This document shows positions 7,987-17,333 of a stretch of 64,000 bases of DNA, piece by piece. Every line of letters starts with the position of its first letter. The stretch's first letter is position 1. The stretch comes from Psychrobacillus mangrovi. GTDB taxonomy: Bacteria > Bacillota > Bacilli > Bacillales_A > Planococcaceae. The DNA is taken from contig NZ_JBAWSY010000001.1 in the NCBI RefSeq assembly GCF_037104765.1, positions 310,001 to 374,000 of the forward strand. Reading direction: 5' to 3'. The notes below the pieces were generated by a model. That model was not told the origin of the DNA, made no database searches, and worked only from the letters and a program-made list of their open reading frames with translations. The position numbers were made by a program, and so were the translations under genes.

Positions 7987-9654
7987 ATGACAACTATTAC
8001 AGAAAAAGTGAAAGACTTAGTAACAGTAGATAAAAAAGACGGAAAACTAGCACTTGCCCATATTTATGTTGCTTTTATCGCGTTAGCCATTGGTGGACTT
8101 TGTGGTCTTTTACAAACACTAGTGCGCTCTGGTACATTTACACTCCCTTGGGGAATCGGCTATTATCAAGTTTTAACGGTTCATGGCGTTTTACTAGGAC
8201 TAATTTTAACAACATATTTTATTTTTGGTTTTCAAATTGCAGCGGTTAGCCGTACTGCTGGTACATTAACAAATAAACAAAGATTGTTTGGATGGATTGG
8301 TTTCTGGACAATGACAATTGGTACAACTGCTGCTTCAGTTATGGTTTTGTTAAATAAAGCATCTGTACTTTATACTTTCTATGCTCCACTACAAGCTCAC
8401 TGGATTTTCTACGTAGGATTGGCTTTAGTAGTAGTGGGATCTTGGATCGGCGGAGCTGCCCAGATCATGAAATACATTGAATGGAGAAAAGCTAACCCTG
8501 GTCAACCTAGCCCATTATTAACTTTTATGGTTGTTGTAAACCTTGCTATGTGGATTATTTGTTCGCTTGGAGTTGCAGTGGAAGTTGTTTTTCAACTAAT
8601 CCCTTGGTCATTAGGATGGGTAGACAAGGTTGATGTACTCCTTTCCCGTACACTATTTTGGTATTTCGGTCACCCACTAGTATATTTCTGGTTATTGCCA
8701 GCATATATGGTTTGGTATGTTATTATCCCAAAAATTATTGGAGGAAAAATTTTCTCTGATGCTTTAGCAAGATTATCATTTATTTTATTTTTACTTTTCT
8801 CTATTCCAGTAGGATTTCACCATCAGTTGACTGAGCCTGGAATTAGTTCTTTCTGGAAGTTCTTGCAAGTTGTATTAACTTTAATGGTTGTTATTCCTTC
8901 ACTATTAACCGCATTCTCTATGTTTGCTACGTTTGAGTTACGTGGGCGAGCATTAGGTGGAAAAGGTATATTTGGATGGGTAAAAAAATTACCATGGGGA
9001 GATGCTCGTTTCTTAGTTCCTTTTATCGGTATGGCTGCATTTGTCCCTGCTGGTGCTGGTGGAATAATTAATGCCTCTAACCAGATGAATCAAGTAGTTC
9101 ATAATACTATTTGGGTAACAGGCCACTTCCATCTTACAGTTGCTACTACTGTTGTGTTAACTTTTTTTGGGGCAGCTTACTGGTTGATACCACATCTTAC
9201 TGGTAGAGTATTAACAAAACAAATGAACAGACTTGCTATTATTCAAGGTATTGTTTGGGCATTTGGTATGAGTATCATGTCAGGTGCTATGCATATTGTT
9301 GGTTTATTTGGAGCCCCTCGTCGTTCAGACTTCTCTACTTATGGAGGTTCTGAACAAGCAGCGGAATGGATTCCCTACCAGATTGCACAAGCAGTTGGTG
9401 GTACTATTTTATTCATAGGGATCATATTAGTTCTTTATATTATTATAAACTTATTATGGTTTGCTCCAAAAGGAGAAACAGAATTCCCTATCGGTGAAGT
9501 TTCTGAGCATGCTGAGAAAACGCCTATGGTACTGGAGAATTGGAAAATCTGGTTGACCATTTGTATTGCATTAATTTTATTTGCTTATACAGTTCCACTC
9601 ATCGATATGATTCAAAATGCACCACCTGGATCAAAAGGATATAAATTCTGGTAA
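7987..9654 (+). CDS. cbaA: Cytochrome c oxidase subunit I, ba3 type
   Basis: This 555-residue polytopic haem-copper oxidase catalyses O2 reduction coupled to proton pumping. Visible ligands are H66 for the low-spin haem, H229 with Y233 (GHPLVYFWLLP) and H278/H279 for CuB, and H380/H382 (GHFH) for the two haems. HPxVYFWLLPAY is a hallmark of the ba3 (B-family) group. ATG 7987 is chosen over an in-frame TTG at 7978 because AAGGTGG (7971-7977) is then nine bases upstream; the TTG abuts it. It lies directly after cbaB and ends at a strong terminator. B-family enzymes have high O2 affinity, which suits the Fnr-type site upstream. Confidence 0.95.
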   Translation: MTTITEKVKDLVTVDKKDGKLALAHIYVAFIALAIGGLCGLLQTLVRSGTFTLPWGIGYYQVLTVHGVLLGLILTTYFIFGFQIAAVSRTAGTLTNKQRLFGWIGFWTMTIGTTAASVMVLLNKASVLYTFYAPLQAHWIFYVGLALVVVGSWIGGAAQIMKYIEWRKANPGQPSPLLTFMVVVNLAMWIICSLGVAVEVVFQLIPWSLGWVDKVDVLLSRTLFWYFGHPLVYFWLLPAYMVWYVIIPKIIGGKIFSDALARLSFILFLLFSIPVGFHHQLTEPGISSFWKFLQVVLTLMVVIPSLLTAFSMFATFELRGRALGGKGIFGWVKKLPWGDARFLVPFIGMAAFVPAGAGGIINASNQMNQVVHNTIWVTGHFHLTVATTVVLTFFGAAYWLIPHLTGRVLTKQMNRLAIIQGIVWAFGMSIMSGAMHIVGLFGAPRRSDFSTYGGSEQAAEWIPYQIAQAVGGTILFIGIILVLYIIINLLWFAPKGETEFPIGEVSEHAEKTPMVLENWKIWLTICIALILFAYTVPLIDMIQNAPPGSKGYKFW

Positions 9655-9657
9655 CAT

Positions 9658-9695
9658 AAAAAAGAACGAAGCATAGTTGCTTCGTTCTTTTTTAT
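9658..9695 (+). terminator. Rho-independent terminator of the ba3 oxidase operon
   Basis: A perfect stem (9658-9673 with 9678-9693, loop TAGT) with flanking A and T runs starts three bases after the cbaA stop. Confidence 0.88.
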
Positions 9696-9812
9696 TTAGA
9701 GCTGTATACACCTAAATTGGTGATGTTCAAAGATTAAAAGGTACATTAACTATCCATTAAGCACATGTCTATTCCTAATCAAAGCTCGTCGCAATGGAAA
9801 AGGGAGTTTTCA

Positions 9813-9922
9813 GGATGTACGCCTTACACGCCACAGGAGGGCGAAGAATTACACCGTAAAGGATCTTGAGAGCGACTCTCATCCTTCGGAGGCTCATGCG
9901 TAGCGTGCGGCAGCGCACATCC
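9813..9922 (-). repeat. Repeat family A, copy 1 (inverted)
   Basis: This GC-rich 110-base element begins with GGATGTACGCC and ends with GCGCACATCC, giving imperfect terminal inverted repeats. Read on the minus strand it aligns with the copies at 32174 and 32416, sharing CCGCACGCTACGCATGAGCC and the GTGTAAGGCG end; the middle has diverged. It fills most of the 346-base gap between the oxidase terminator and ypwA. No gene is seen in the gap. Confidence 0.75.
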
Positions 9923-10000
9923 GTGTTCCTTATGATGAGCTACCTTATTGAAAAGCGACTCATAATACATTGATTATAAATAATCTGGTAGTTCGGAACC

Positions 10001-11500
10001 TTAGAGTTGATAAATTTTAGTATATTTCTCTTCTAAATAATCCGCCAAGTAGTTACCATTAAGCCCTTCGCCTGTTGCATCTTTAAGTATTTCTAAAGGT
10101 TTTTTAAGTGCCCCGTGCTTGTGTACATTTTGAGTTAGCCACTCTTTTATAGGTGATAAATCACCATTCTCAATTAGTTCATCAAAATGTGGAATATCTT
10201 TTAGCATAGCCGCCTTAAACTGTGAAGCGTACATATACCCTAGAGCATACGATGGGAAATAACCGAAGCTTGCTCCCGCCCAATGAACATCTTGTAGAAT
10301 CCCTTTTGCATTCGTAGACGGTCGCACTCCTAAGTATTCCTCATATTTCGCATTCCAGATTTCAGGTAGTTCTTCTACTATTAAATCCCCATTAAATAAA
10401 CCTTTCTCGATCTCGTAACGAATCATAATATGAAGTGCATACGTTAATTCATCTGCTTCAATACGAATCAGTGAGGGCTTAACTTCATTTATCGCACGTA
10501 AAAACTCCTCCATAGGTACATCTCCGAATTGCTCTGGAGAATAGCTTTGTAACTTTTCATAGTTTTGTTCCCAAAACTTTGGATTACGACCAACAAAGTT
10601 TTCATAAAAAAGAGACTGTGATTCATGAATTCCCATGGACGCTCCACCTGATAGAGGAGTACCTGTTAATTCTTCTCCCACGTTTTGCTCATAGATCGCA
10701 TGTCCGCATTCATGGATTGTCCCAAATACAGCGGAACGGAAATCAGATTCATCGTATTTTGTTGTAATTCGCACATCCCCACGATTTAATCCAGTTGCAA
10801 ATGGGTGAACGGTTTCATCTAGTCTCCCCGCTTCAAAATCATAGCCCAGTTGTTTTAAGACATCTAAACTAAATGCCTCCTGCTGCTTTTTATCGAAATG
10901 CTTAAAGAGGAAATCTGTTTTCGGTTGGTTTGGAGATTCTGCTATTTTCTTTAATAAAGGTACAATACGATTTCTTAACTCTCCAAATACTTTATCAAGT
11001 ATTTCTGTAGTCATTCCAGGCTCGTATTGATCCAACAATACATTGTATGGGTTATTATCCTTTACTCCCCAATAGGTTACAAATCTCTTTAAAGTGTCAA
11101 CCATTTCTTTTAAATATGGCTTGAACATAGCCCAATCGTTTTTGGACTTTGCTTCTTCCCAAACAGACTCAGACTTAGATTGAAGAATGACAAATTTTTT
11201 ATATTCATCTGCAGGAATTTTTTTACTCAGATCGTATTCTTTTTTCACTTCTTCAAACACACGTTTAGTTACATTATTTGCCGAAGGAATAGAAGGTTCC
11301 AGTTCATCTAATAATTTCTTTAACTCATCGGAAGTTGACAGATTAAACACATCCGTTGCTAGTACACCTACAACTTCGGAACGCTGATCTATCCCTTTTT
11401 TCGGCGCCCCTGTGCGCATATCCCAATATAATACCCCTAATGCTTCATTATACGCACCAATCTTTTTTACATAGTCTAAAAATTGTTGTTCTACCGTCAA
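10001..11500 (-). CDS. ypwA: M32 metallocarboxypeptidase (Taq carboxypeptidase)
   Basis: This 499-residue zinc carboxypeptidase belongs to family M32. The zinc ligands H263 and H267 with catalytic E264 are in HECGH, and the third ligand E293 is in GIHESQS. The family motif HxSPIxEWLTQNVH near the C-terminus is also recognisable. It trims C-terminal residues from peptides in the cytoplasm. The start is TTG 11500, supported by AGGGGG eight bases upstream. In B. subtilis ypwA sits near ypvA, as here. The gap to ypvA is 49 bases with no terminator seen, so they may be cotranscribed. Confidence 0.95.
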   Translation of the reverse strand: MTVEQQFLDYVKKIGAYNEALGVLYWDMRTGAPKKGIDQRSEVVGVLATDVFNLSTSDELKKLLDELEPSIPSANNVTKRVFEEVKKEYDLSKKIPADEYKKFVILQSKSESVWEEAKSKNDWAMFKPYLKEMVDTLKRFVTYWGVKDNNPYNVLLDQYEPGMTTEILDKVFGELRNRIVPLLKKIAESPNQPKTDFLFKHFDKKQQEAFSLDVLKQLGYDFEAGRLDETVHPFATGLNRGDVRITTKYDESDFRSAVFGTIHECGHAIYEQNVGEELTGTPLSGGASMGIHESQSLFYENFVGRNPKFWEQNYEKLQSYSPEQFGDVPMEEFLRAINEVKPSLIRIEADELTYALHIMIRYEIEKGLFNGDLIVEELPEIWNAKYEEYLGVRPSTNAKGILQDVHWAGASFGYFPSYALGYMYASQFKAAMLKDIPHFDELIENGDLSPIKEWLTQNVHKHGALKKPLEILKDATGEGLNGNYLADYLEEKYTKIYQL

Positions 11501-11549
11501 AATTAATTCCCCCTTTTTTCCAACTCCACATTATCGTACCATATGTCTA

Positions 11550-13451
11550 TTATTGAATAATAGATGTTGGCAAAATATTAACAAATCGATTTTGTAATAC
11601 TTCTTCTTCAGGGTTAAGTAGAATATGAATTTCTCCGTAATCTTTAGATGTTCTAATTAGTCTTCCGATGCCTTGTTGTAATCTTAAAAGCATAAACGGA
11701 AGATCCACTTCTTCAAAAGGATCATTTGAGAATTTACGCTTAGCATCAAATAACGGATCTACAGGAGGAAATGGTAAATCAACAATAATAACTCTTGTTA
11801 AAGCTTTTTCAGGTAAATCGAGACCTTCCCATAAGTGATAGGAGCAAAGCGTCGCGAAATTTCCATCTTGAAACTCTTTCACTATTGTGGAGAGTTCTCG
11901 CTCCCCTTCAAAAACTATATCTTTAGTGGAAGGAATAGAATTTCGAAATTGATCCATCGCTGCTTTTGATTTAAATAATATTAAAGTTTGTTGCTTATCT
12001 TCCAATAATTCGACCACATGATTCGCTTTATCTTCTTGTTGTAGTTTTTTTACATTGATTTTCATCACTTCATCATAGTCAAATGGTGAAGCTACCGAGA
12101 AAGATTGATATTTTTCAACACCAAGCGAATCTGCAATATACGTAAAGTCTTTTTGAATAGATAGTGTGGCTGAAGAAAAAACGATTGGCATTTTTGAAGT
12201 AAACAGTTTTTCATTTAGAATGTCTGTTACTAGACGTGGCATTATAATCAATGTTTCATGACCATCAATAATTTCAAGCCACTCTACCCCATCCCCTTTT
12301 TCCGTGAACAATCGTAATGAATAGACGTATTGCTCTAAAAATTCTTCTACCATTCGAAGTTCATACTCAGGAATTGTAAATAATTCTGACTCAAAGACAA
12401 ATTCTTCAAGTAAATCATCCGTTAAACTAATTGCTTTCTTACAAGTTTGTATAAGAAGGTCTGATTTTTCGATTGTCATTCGGTCCGTATCTCTTGCGAT
12501 GCTATTTTTTCGAATTAAACCAAATATCTCGTCATGTGTTTCCTGTAATTGCTCCATCAAATATAATGTCTTTTCTCTTATTCCATCCACCATGACTCTT
12601 TCTAATAAACGCACTAGTGTCTCACTCTGAATTTCATGAGTAAGCGCTTTTTGTGCAGCGAATTCTAATAGATGCCCTTCATCCAATACAATCATCGATA
12701 CCTCTGGTAATAAAGGAAGCTGACCTTCTCGAACTCTAGATTCTTTTGTCCAAATATGTTCCATTAAAAATTCATGAGAACAAATGAGTAAATCAGCTGA
12801 TTCTCTATAATTTTGGCGATGTATCGTTTGGCCGCATCGATTGCGCAAATCACAAACCATACACTGCTGAGTCGGATGAAAATTCACTTTCTGCCAATCT
12901 TCATCACTTACACCGGAAAATTGGCTTCGTTCACCATAGGGAAATATTTTCTGAAGAGATGAATGACCATAAACAAAATCCGGAATGAGATCTTCTATTT
13001 CCTCTATGAAATAATCATTATCTAAATCTTTTTGCGCATCTTCTAAACGTTTTAAGCATAAGTATTGATTCCTTGATTTAGCTAAACGAACGTCAATCTT
13101 AATATCTAAATAATTTTGCAGTTTAAAAATATCGCCTGCTTCTTTAACTAATTGTTCAATTAATGTTTCATCAGCGCATGCGATTAAAGCTGGTTTCCCA
13201 GTATATCTTGCATAGGATATAGCAGGTAACAAATAAGCAATAGTTTTCCCTGTACCTACACCCGCCTCGGCGAATAACACATTTTTTTCTTTTAGTGCTT
13301 TTTCTATTTGATAAGCCATAAATATTTGTTCATCACGGCATTCAAAACCTTTTTCCGGTAATTCATCGTATAATACATCTCCCATCCAATCACCTAATGA
13401 TTCGAAGAAAGAGCGGTCCTTGGATAATTGAAATGGTAAAGCTTTTTTCAT
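11550..13451 (-). CDS. ypvA: DinG/XPD-family ATP-dependent DNA helicase YpvA
   Basis: This 633-residue superfamily 2 helicase has Walker A AEAGVGTGKT at 61-70 and a DEGH box (VLDEGHLLE). Between these lie four cysteines, CLKRL and the cluster CMVCDLRNRC, spaced like the iron-sulfur ligands of XPD and DinG helicases. The C-terminal helicase half ends with the QGIGRLIRT motif VI. A role in DNA repair or R-loop/G-quadruplex handling is inferred from the family only. The start ATG 13451 follows GGAGGAGTTAATAT. Unlike DinG later in this window it has no exonuclease domain. Confidence 0.92.
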   Translation of the reverse strand: MKKALPFQLSKDRSFFESLGDWMGDVLYDELPEKGFECRDEQIFMAYQIEKALKEKNVLFAEAGVGTGKTIAYLLPAISYARYTGKPALIACADETLIEQLVKEAGDIFKLQNYLDIKIDVRLAKSRNQYLCLKRLEDAQKDLDNDYFIEEIEDLIPDFVYGHSSLQKIFPYGERSQFSGVSDEDWQKVNFHPTQQCMVCDLRNRCGQTIHRQNYRESADLLICSHEFLMEHIWTKESRVREGQLPLLPEVSMIVLDEGHLLEFAAQKALTHEIQSETLVRLLERVMVDGIREKTLYLMEQLQETHDEIFGLIRKNSIARDTDRMTIEKSDLLIQTCKKAISLTDDLLEEFVFESELFTIPEYELRMVEEFLEQYVYSLRLFTEKGDGVEWLEIIDGHETLIIMPRLVTDILNEKLFTSKMPIVFSSATLSIQKDFTYIADSLGVEKYQSFSVASPFDYDEVMKINVKKLQQEDKANHVVELLEDKQQTLILFKSKAAMDQFRNSIPSTKDIVFEGERELSTIVKEFQDGNFATLCSYHLWEGLDLPEKALTRVIIVDLPFPPVDPLFDAKRKFSNDPFEEVDLPFMLLRLQQGIGRLIRTSKDYGEIHILLNPEEEVLQNRFVNILPTSIIQ

Positions 13452-13476
13452 ATATTAACTCCTCCAAAATAAAATA

Positions 13477-13505
13477 AGAACGGAAAGGAGTTCCTCCCTT
13501 CCGTC
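13477..13505 (-). terminator. Rho-independent terminator after ypsC
   Basis: An 11-bp stem with one G-U pair (13480-13490 with 13494-13504) is followed on the minus strand by TTCTTATTTTATTTT. It separates ypsC from ypvA. Confidence 0.75.
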
Positions 13506-13540
13506 AGACAAAATTTCCACCTACACAATTTACTTTCTAT

Positions 13541-14668
13541 TTAAGAACGCTTACCCCAAAATTGGTAATAATCCGTTCGAATAAAACCGTTAAATAGTTT
13601 ACGTTTTTTTGTTGCTCGTTTACCATACAATTGTTCAAAGTTTTCCATGGATGAAAGCATATAAACTGACCACGATGGATATTTTTCCATTAAATATCCT
13701 AAATCACTTATAGCTTTCTCAATTACTTCAACTTCCCCAATTCGCTCCCCGTATGGAGGATTGCCAATCATAACTCCGTCTGTCAATGTAGTAGAAAAAT
13801 CGCTAGCCTGCATCTGTTTGAATGTTATTATGTCTCCAAAACCAGATTCAAAAGCATTTTGTTCCGCTACTTGAATCATTTTATGATCGATATCAGAACC
13901 AATTATTTGAAGCTCTTGATCATATTTAGCAAGATCTTCCGCTTCATTTCTTACATCCTCCCAAACCGTTTTTGGCATCCATGACCATGATTCACTATGA
14001 AAATCACGATTAAAGCCCGGAGCTATATTTTGTCCAATCATAGCGGCTTCTATCGGAATCGTTCCGGATCCACAAAATGGGTCTACAAATGGACGTTCTG
14101 GGTTCCATTTAGAAATTTTCACTAGGGCAGCCGCAAGTGTTTCTTTTAAAGGAGCTTCACCTTGTTCTTGACGGTATCCTCTTTTATGAAGACCTACACC
14201 ACTTGTATCAATAGTAATTGTAGCCATATCTTTTAAAATACTGATTTCAATTTTATATGTTGCACCTGATTCATCAAGAAATCCTATGCGCTTATACGCT
14301 AGTTTAAGACGTTCTACAATTGCTTTTTTTACTATTGCCTGACAATCCGGCACGCTAAAGAGAGTAGATTTAACTGATTTTCCTTGTACAGGAAATGCAG
14401 CATCTACTGGCAAAAACTTTTCCCACTCAATTGCTTTTGTTCTTTCAAAAAGATCATCAAACGTTTTAGCTGGAAATTGTGATACTACAATTTTTACACG
14501 GTCAGCAACACGTAGCCATATGTTTGCTTTAGCAATTGCTCTTTCATCACCTTCGAAATAAATTTTTCCATTTTCAGTTGTTGTTTCATACCCTAGTGCT
14601 TTGACTTCATCTGCAACGATGGATTCTAAACCCATTGCTGAAGTTGCTACTAATTTAAATTTTGTCAT
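13541..14668 (-). CDS. ypsC: THUMP-domain RNA N2-guanine methyltransferase (RlmL-like)
   Basis: This 375-residue protein has an N-terminal ferredoxin-like plus THUMP RNA-binding region (about 1-155) and a C-terminal Rossmann methyltransferase with DPFCGSGT and the catalytic IGNPPYGER. The NPPY signature indicates N-methylation of a base in RNA, as in RlmL and TrmN; the exact rRNA site is inferred. An in-frame ATG 33 bases upstream is rejected because ATG 14668 overlaps the previous stop as ATGA and has AAAGGAATGT just before it. The protein is thus translationally coupled to the PAS-GGDEF-EAL gene. Confidence 0.92.
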   Translation of the reverse strand: MTKFKLVATSAMGLESIVADEVKALGYETTTENGKIYFEGDERAIAKANIWLRVADRVKIVVSQFPAKTFDDLFERTKAIEWEKFLPVDAAFPVQGKSVKSTLFSVPDCQAIVKKAIVERLKLAYKRIGFLDESGATYKIEISILKDMATITIDTSGVGLHKRGYRQEQGEAPLKETLAAALVKISKWNPERPFVDPFCGSGTIPIEAAMIGQNIAPGFNRDFHSESWSWMPKTVWEDVRNEAEDLAKYDQELQIIGSDIDHKMIQVAEQNAFESGFGDIITFKQMQASDFSTTLTDGVMIGNPPYGERIGEVEVIEKAISDLGYLMEKYPSWSVYMLSSMENFEQLYGKRATKKRKLFNGFIRTDYYQFWGKRS

Positions 14669-16401
14669 AATACATTCCTTTCTTGCTTGAGAATTTCCCA
14701 TAATTCAATGAAATCCAAAAGCTCTGAACTTGGAATTGGCCTACTATAATAATATCCTTGAATAATATCACAATCCATTTCCTTCAAAAGCTTTACTTGA
14801 TCTTTCGTTTCTACACCTTCTGCTACTACTTTTAGATGTAATCGGTGAGCCATCATTATAATGGAATCTACTATTGCTTGTTTGTCTTTTAAAGAGGTAA
14901 TTTGCTGCACGAAACTACTGTCTATCTTTAAGTAATTCAGTGGAAAGCGATTTATATAGCTTAAAGAAGAATATCCCGTACCAAAGTCATCAATAGAAAT
15001 TTTAAAGCCCATATTTTTTAATTTAATTAACTTATTAACTATTCCTTGTGCGTCTTTCATAACCGTCCGTTCTGTTAGCTCTAATTCGAATTGGCTTGGA
15101 CTACAATTATACTGCATAAGGATTGCATTTATTCTTTCTATAAAGTCGTCTTGTTGAAAGTGTAATGATGCAATATTAACTGAAACAGATAAATGTTGAA
15201 TTCCTTTACTTCTCCATTCCATTATATCAAGACATACTTTTTCCAGTATCACTTCACTTAAAGGTATGATTAAACCAGTATCTTCGGCAAAAGGAATAAA
15301 CTCACTTGGTGAAACGTTTCCTAATTTATTATTTTCCCATCTAACAAGCGCTTCTACACCTATAATTTCTCGGTTAACAATTGATATTTTAGGTTGGTAA
15401 TTAATATTGAATTCTTTTGTTTGAATGGATTTTCTAAGTTCTGCCTCTAATAGAAGTAATCGTTTAGAATCTTTCTTTAAATCTTCGAAATAGAAAGCGT
15501 ATTGATTTCGTCCGTTTTGTTTTGCAAAATACATCGCTTTATCCGCTTTATGAATAAGTTTTTCAGCATCTATACCATCTTGCGGAAAAATACTAATTCC
15601 TATACTTGATGTAATATATATTTCGTTTCCATCAATATAAAATGGTTTGTTTAAAGATTTTATAATTTCTTTTGCATGATTGGCTGCTTCTTTTTGGTGG
15701 TGAATATAACTTAAAGTTAGTAAAAACTCATCCCCCCCATATCGAGCAAAAATATCATTCTCTTTAACAATTAATTTAATACGATTGGCAACTTCGGTTA
15801 ATATTAAATCTCCTACCTCGTTACCTACCGTCTCATTGATATGTTTAAACCGATCTAAATCAATAAATAGTAAAGCGTGTATAAAATTATTTGGAATAGA
15901 TAAATTGATCAATTCGTTAAGTGATTCTTTAAAAGTGGAGCGATTTGCTAAATTCGTTAATTGATCAGTTAGAGTCAATTCTTCTAATTCTTGTTCTATG
16001 AATTTTTTTCGAGATATATCTGAAAAAATGCCAAAATAGTTAGTAACTTCCCCATCGCTATTTACGATACTTGCTATGGATAATAATTCTGGATAAACTT
16101 CGCCATTTTTTCTTTTATTCCAAATCTCCCCACGCCAAACGCCTTTAGTATGAATGTCTTTCCACATTTTTTCATAGAAAGCTGAACCCTGCTTACCAGA
16201 TTGTAATATACGAGGATTTCTCCCACGCACGTCATCTAAAGAATACCCAGTAACCATTTCAAAAGCAGCATTTACTAGTGAGATGTGCATTTGATCATCG
16301 GTAATCATAATACCTTCAGTTGTAGAATTAAATACTTCCTCTACTAGTTTATTTGGATATAAATAAAATTGTTCAGGTTGTTGCTTTTTTTTCACAATCA
16401 T
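14665..16401 (-). CDS. PAS-GGDEF-EAL cyclic-di-GMP turnover protein
   Basis: This 578-residue protein has a PAS/PAC sensor (about 20-135), a GGDEF domain (about 140-300, RYGGDEF intact) and an EAL domain (about 320-565). The EAL catalytic set looks complete: VEALVRW, NIAS, ELTE, IDDFGTGYSS, LKID, AEGVE and QGYYYSRP. The product-inhibition site preceding GGDEF reads KEND instead of RxxD, so feedback control may be weak. No transmembrane helix is seen, so it is a soluble sensor. It lies between rnpB and ypsC; B. subtilis has no such gene here, suggesting a lineage-specific insertion into a conserved block. Confidence 0.93.
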   Translation of the reverse strand: MIVKKKQQPEQFYLYPNKLVEEVFNSTTEGIMITDDQMHISLVNAAFEMVTGYSLDDVRGRNPRILQSGKQGSAFYEKMWKDIHTKGVWRGEIWNKRKNGEVYPELLSIASIVNSDGEVTNYFGIFSDISRKKFIEQELEELTLTDQLTNLANRSTFKESLNELINLSIPNNFIHALLFIDLDRFKHINETVGNEVGDLILTEVANRIKLIVKENDIFARYGGDEFLLTLSYIHHQKEAANHAKEIIKSLNKPFYIDGNEIYITSSIGISIFPQDGIDAEKLIHKADKAMYFAKQNGRNQYAFYFEDLKKDSKRLLLLEAELRKSIQTKEFNINYQPKISIVNREIIGVEALVRWENNKLGNVSPSEFIPFAEDTGLIIPLSEVILEKVCLDIMEWRSKGIQHLSVSVNIASLHFQQDDFIERINAILMQYNCSPSQFELELTERTVMKDAQGIVNKLIKLKNMGFKISIDDFGTGYSSLSYINRFPLNYLKIDSSFVQQITSLKDKQAIVDSIIMMAHRLHLKVVAEGVETKDQVKLLKEMDCDIIQGYYYSRPIPSSELLDFIELWEILKQERNVL

Positions 16402-16460
16402 ATACCTGCCTTTGTTTATGCTACAAAATAACTAAAGTAAAAAGTTATGTAAGATAAGAA

Positions 16461-16484
16461 AAGCTCTCCTCGAATGGAGAGCTT
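16461..16484 (-). terminator. Rho-independent terminator of rnpB
   Basis: A 9-bp stem (16461-16469 with 16476-16484, loop of six) is followed on the minus strand by TTTTCTTATC. It starts 19 bases beyond the predicted RNA 3' end. Confidence 0.8.
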
Positions 16485-16502
16485 GTTTATATTATTATTT
16501 AT

Positions 16503-16909
16503 CCACTCATACACTCAATAAGCCATGTTTTGTCTCTACGGTACTCAAACGGTGCTTTACCTCGTACGATGTAGATGGCAATCATCTATCTACAGAATTA
16601 TTTCTGTTCTTCTATCCGTTCATTTCCTTCAAGAAGATGCCCCTACCATAATTTGGGTTTCTCACTCATGGGGTTTACCTCGTTCCACCTGTATAGTTTC
16701 CTATACAGCTACGTCACTGTGGCACTTTCAGAGATTGTCAACCATATCCTAAAAGGACTTAGGCCTTCATCCCGCCGTCAGCTAAAACTAGCTGCCTTAG
16801 TTTATTTTTTCACTAAGCACGAACACTACATTCATCTCAGAATTGTGTGAGCATGGACTTTCCTCTACAATGTCAAGCATTGCAGCGATTGCCCGAATAT
16901 ATAAGTGGT
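16503..16909 (-). ncRNA. rnpB: RNase P RNA component (Bacillus type B)
   Basis: On the minus strand this roughly 407-base RNA carries the universal RNase P signatures: GAGGAAAGTCCATGCTC near the 5' end, AAAGTGCCACAGTGACG, GGTAAACCCC and the 3' ACATGGCTTA. The ends pair as helix P1 (CCACTTATA with TATGAGTGG, one G-U), which sets the boundaries. The extra stem with ACAGAAATAATTCTGTAGATAG is as in type B RNAs of Bacillus. The RNA is the ribozyme that matures tRNA 5' ends, working with RnpA. Position next to gpsB agrees with B. subtilis. Confidence 0.96.
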
Positions 16910-16915
16910 ATACAT

Positions 16916-16944
16916 AGTATATACGAAATTTGTCGGCTTTTCAA
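16916..16944 (-). promoter_or_regulatory. Sigma-A promoter of rnpB
   Basis: On the minus strand, -35 TTGAAA (16944-16939) and -10 TATACT (16921-16916) are separated by exactly 17 bases and put the transcription start at about 16909, where the RNA's P1 helix begins. Confidence 0.75.
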
Positions 16945-16963
16945 CCTCTAGGAATTAATATAA

Positions 16964-17263
16964 TTATTCGTACAATTTACTCCCAAATACATGTTTCTCT
17001 AAATGTGAAAGTCTTTTCAAAATATCAAAATTCGTTGCACCAGTAGGTGGTGGTGGTGCTTGTTGAGTTCTTTTCGGAGCCTCAGCCAACTCTTCTCTTA
17101 ATTGCTTATTTTCTAATTGAAGCTGGGAAATTTTCTTTTCAAAAGCCTCGTAATCTTGAATAATATCATCTAAGAATATGTCAACTTCCTCTTGGTTGTA
17201 CCCTCTTAGGCCAGTTTTAAATTCTTTTTCTAATATATCTGATGGTTTAAATTTCAATTCCAT
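16964..17263 (-). CDS. gpsB: Cell-division coordinator GpsB
   Basis: This 99-residue DivIVA-like protein links septal and lateral wall synthesis by binding penicillin-binding proteins, including PBP1 (here encoded by ponA 5 kb away). The conserved N-terminal segment is present (LKFKPSDILEKEFKTGLRGY, then NQEEVDIFLDDIIQDY), followed by a coiled coil, a Pro/Thr/Ala linker and a small C-terminal domain ending KHVFG. ATG 17263 is chosen over an upstream in-frame ATG because GGAAGGAAG lies just before it and the length then matches the family. It is cytoplasmic and membrane-associated. The gene precedes rnpB on the same strand. Confidence 0.95.
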   Translation of the reverse strand: MELKFKPSDILEKEFKTGLRGYNQEEVDIFLDDIIQDYEAFEKKISQLQLENKQLREELAEAPKRTQQAPPPPTGATNFDILKRLSHLEKHVFGSKLYE

Positions 17264-17333
17264 GTTACATCTTCCTTCCATCTACATTTCGCTAAACGTA
17301 TTATAGCATAATGATGTCGAATAATGCAGTATT

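Noticed and set aside
16525..16850. Two overlapping plus-strand ORFs of 75 and 91 codons
   Set aside because: They lie entirely antisense to the RNase P RNA, whose conserved helices explain the sequence.
17310..17322. TGTCGAA heptamer like a Spo0A box upstream of gpsB
   Set aside because: A seven-base match is expected by chance, and gpsB is not a known Spo0A target.
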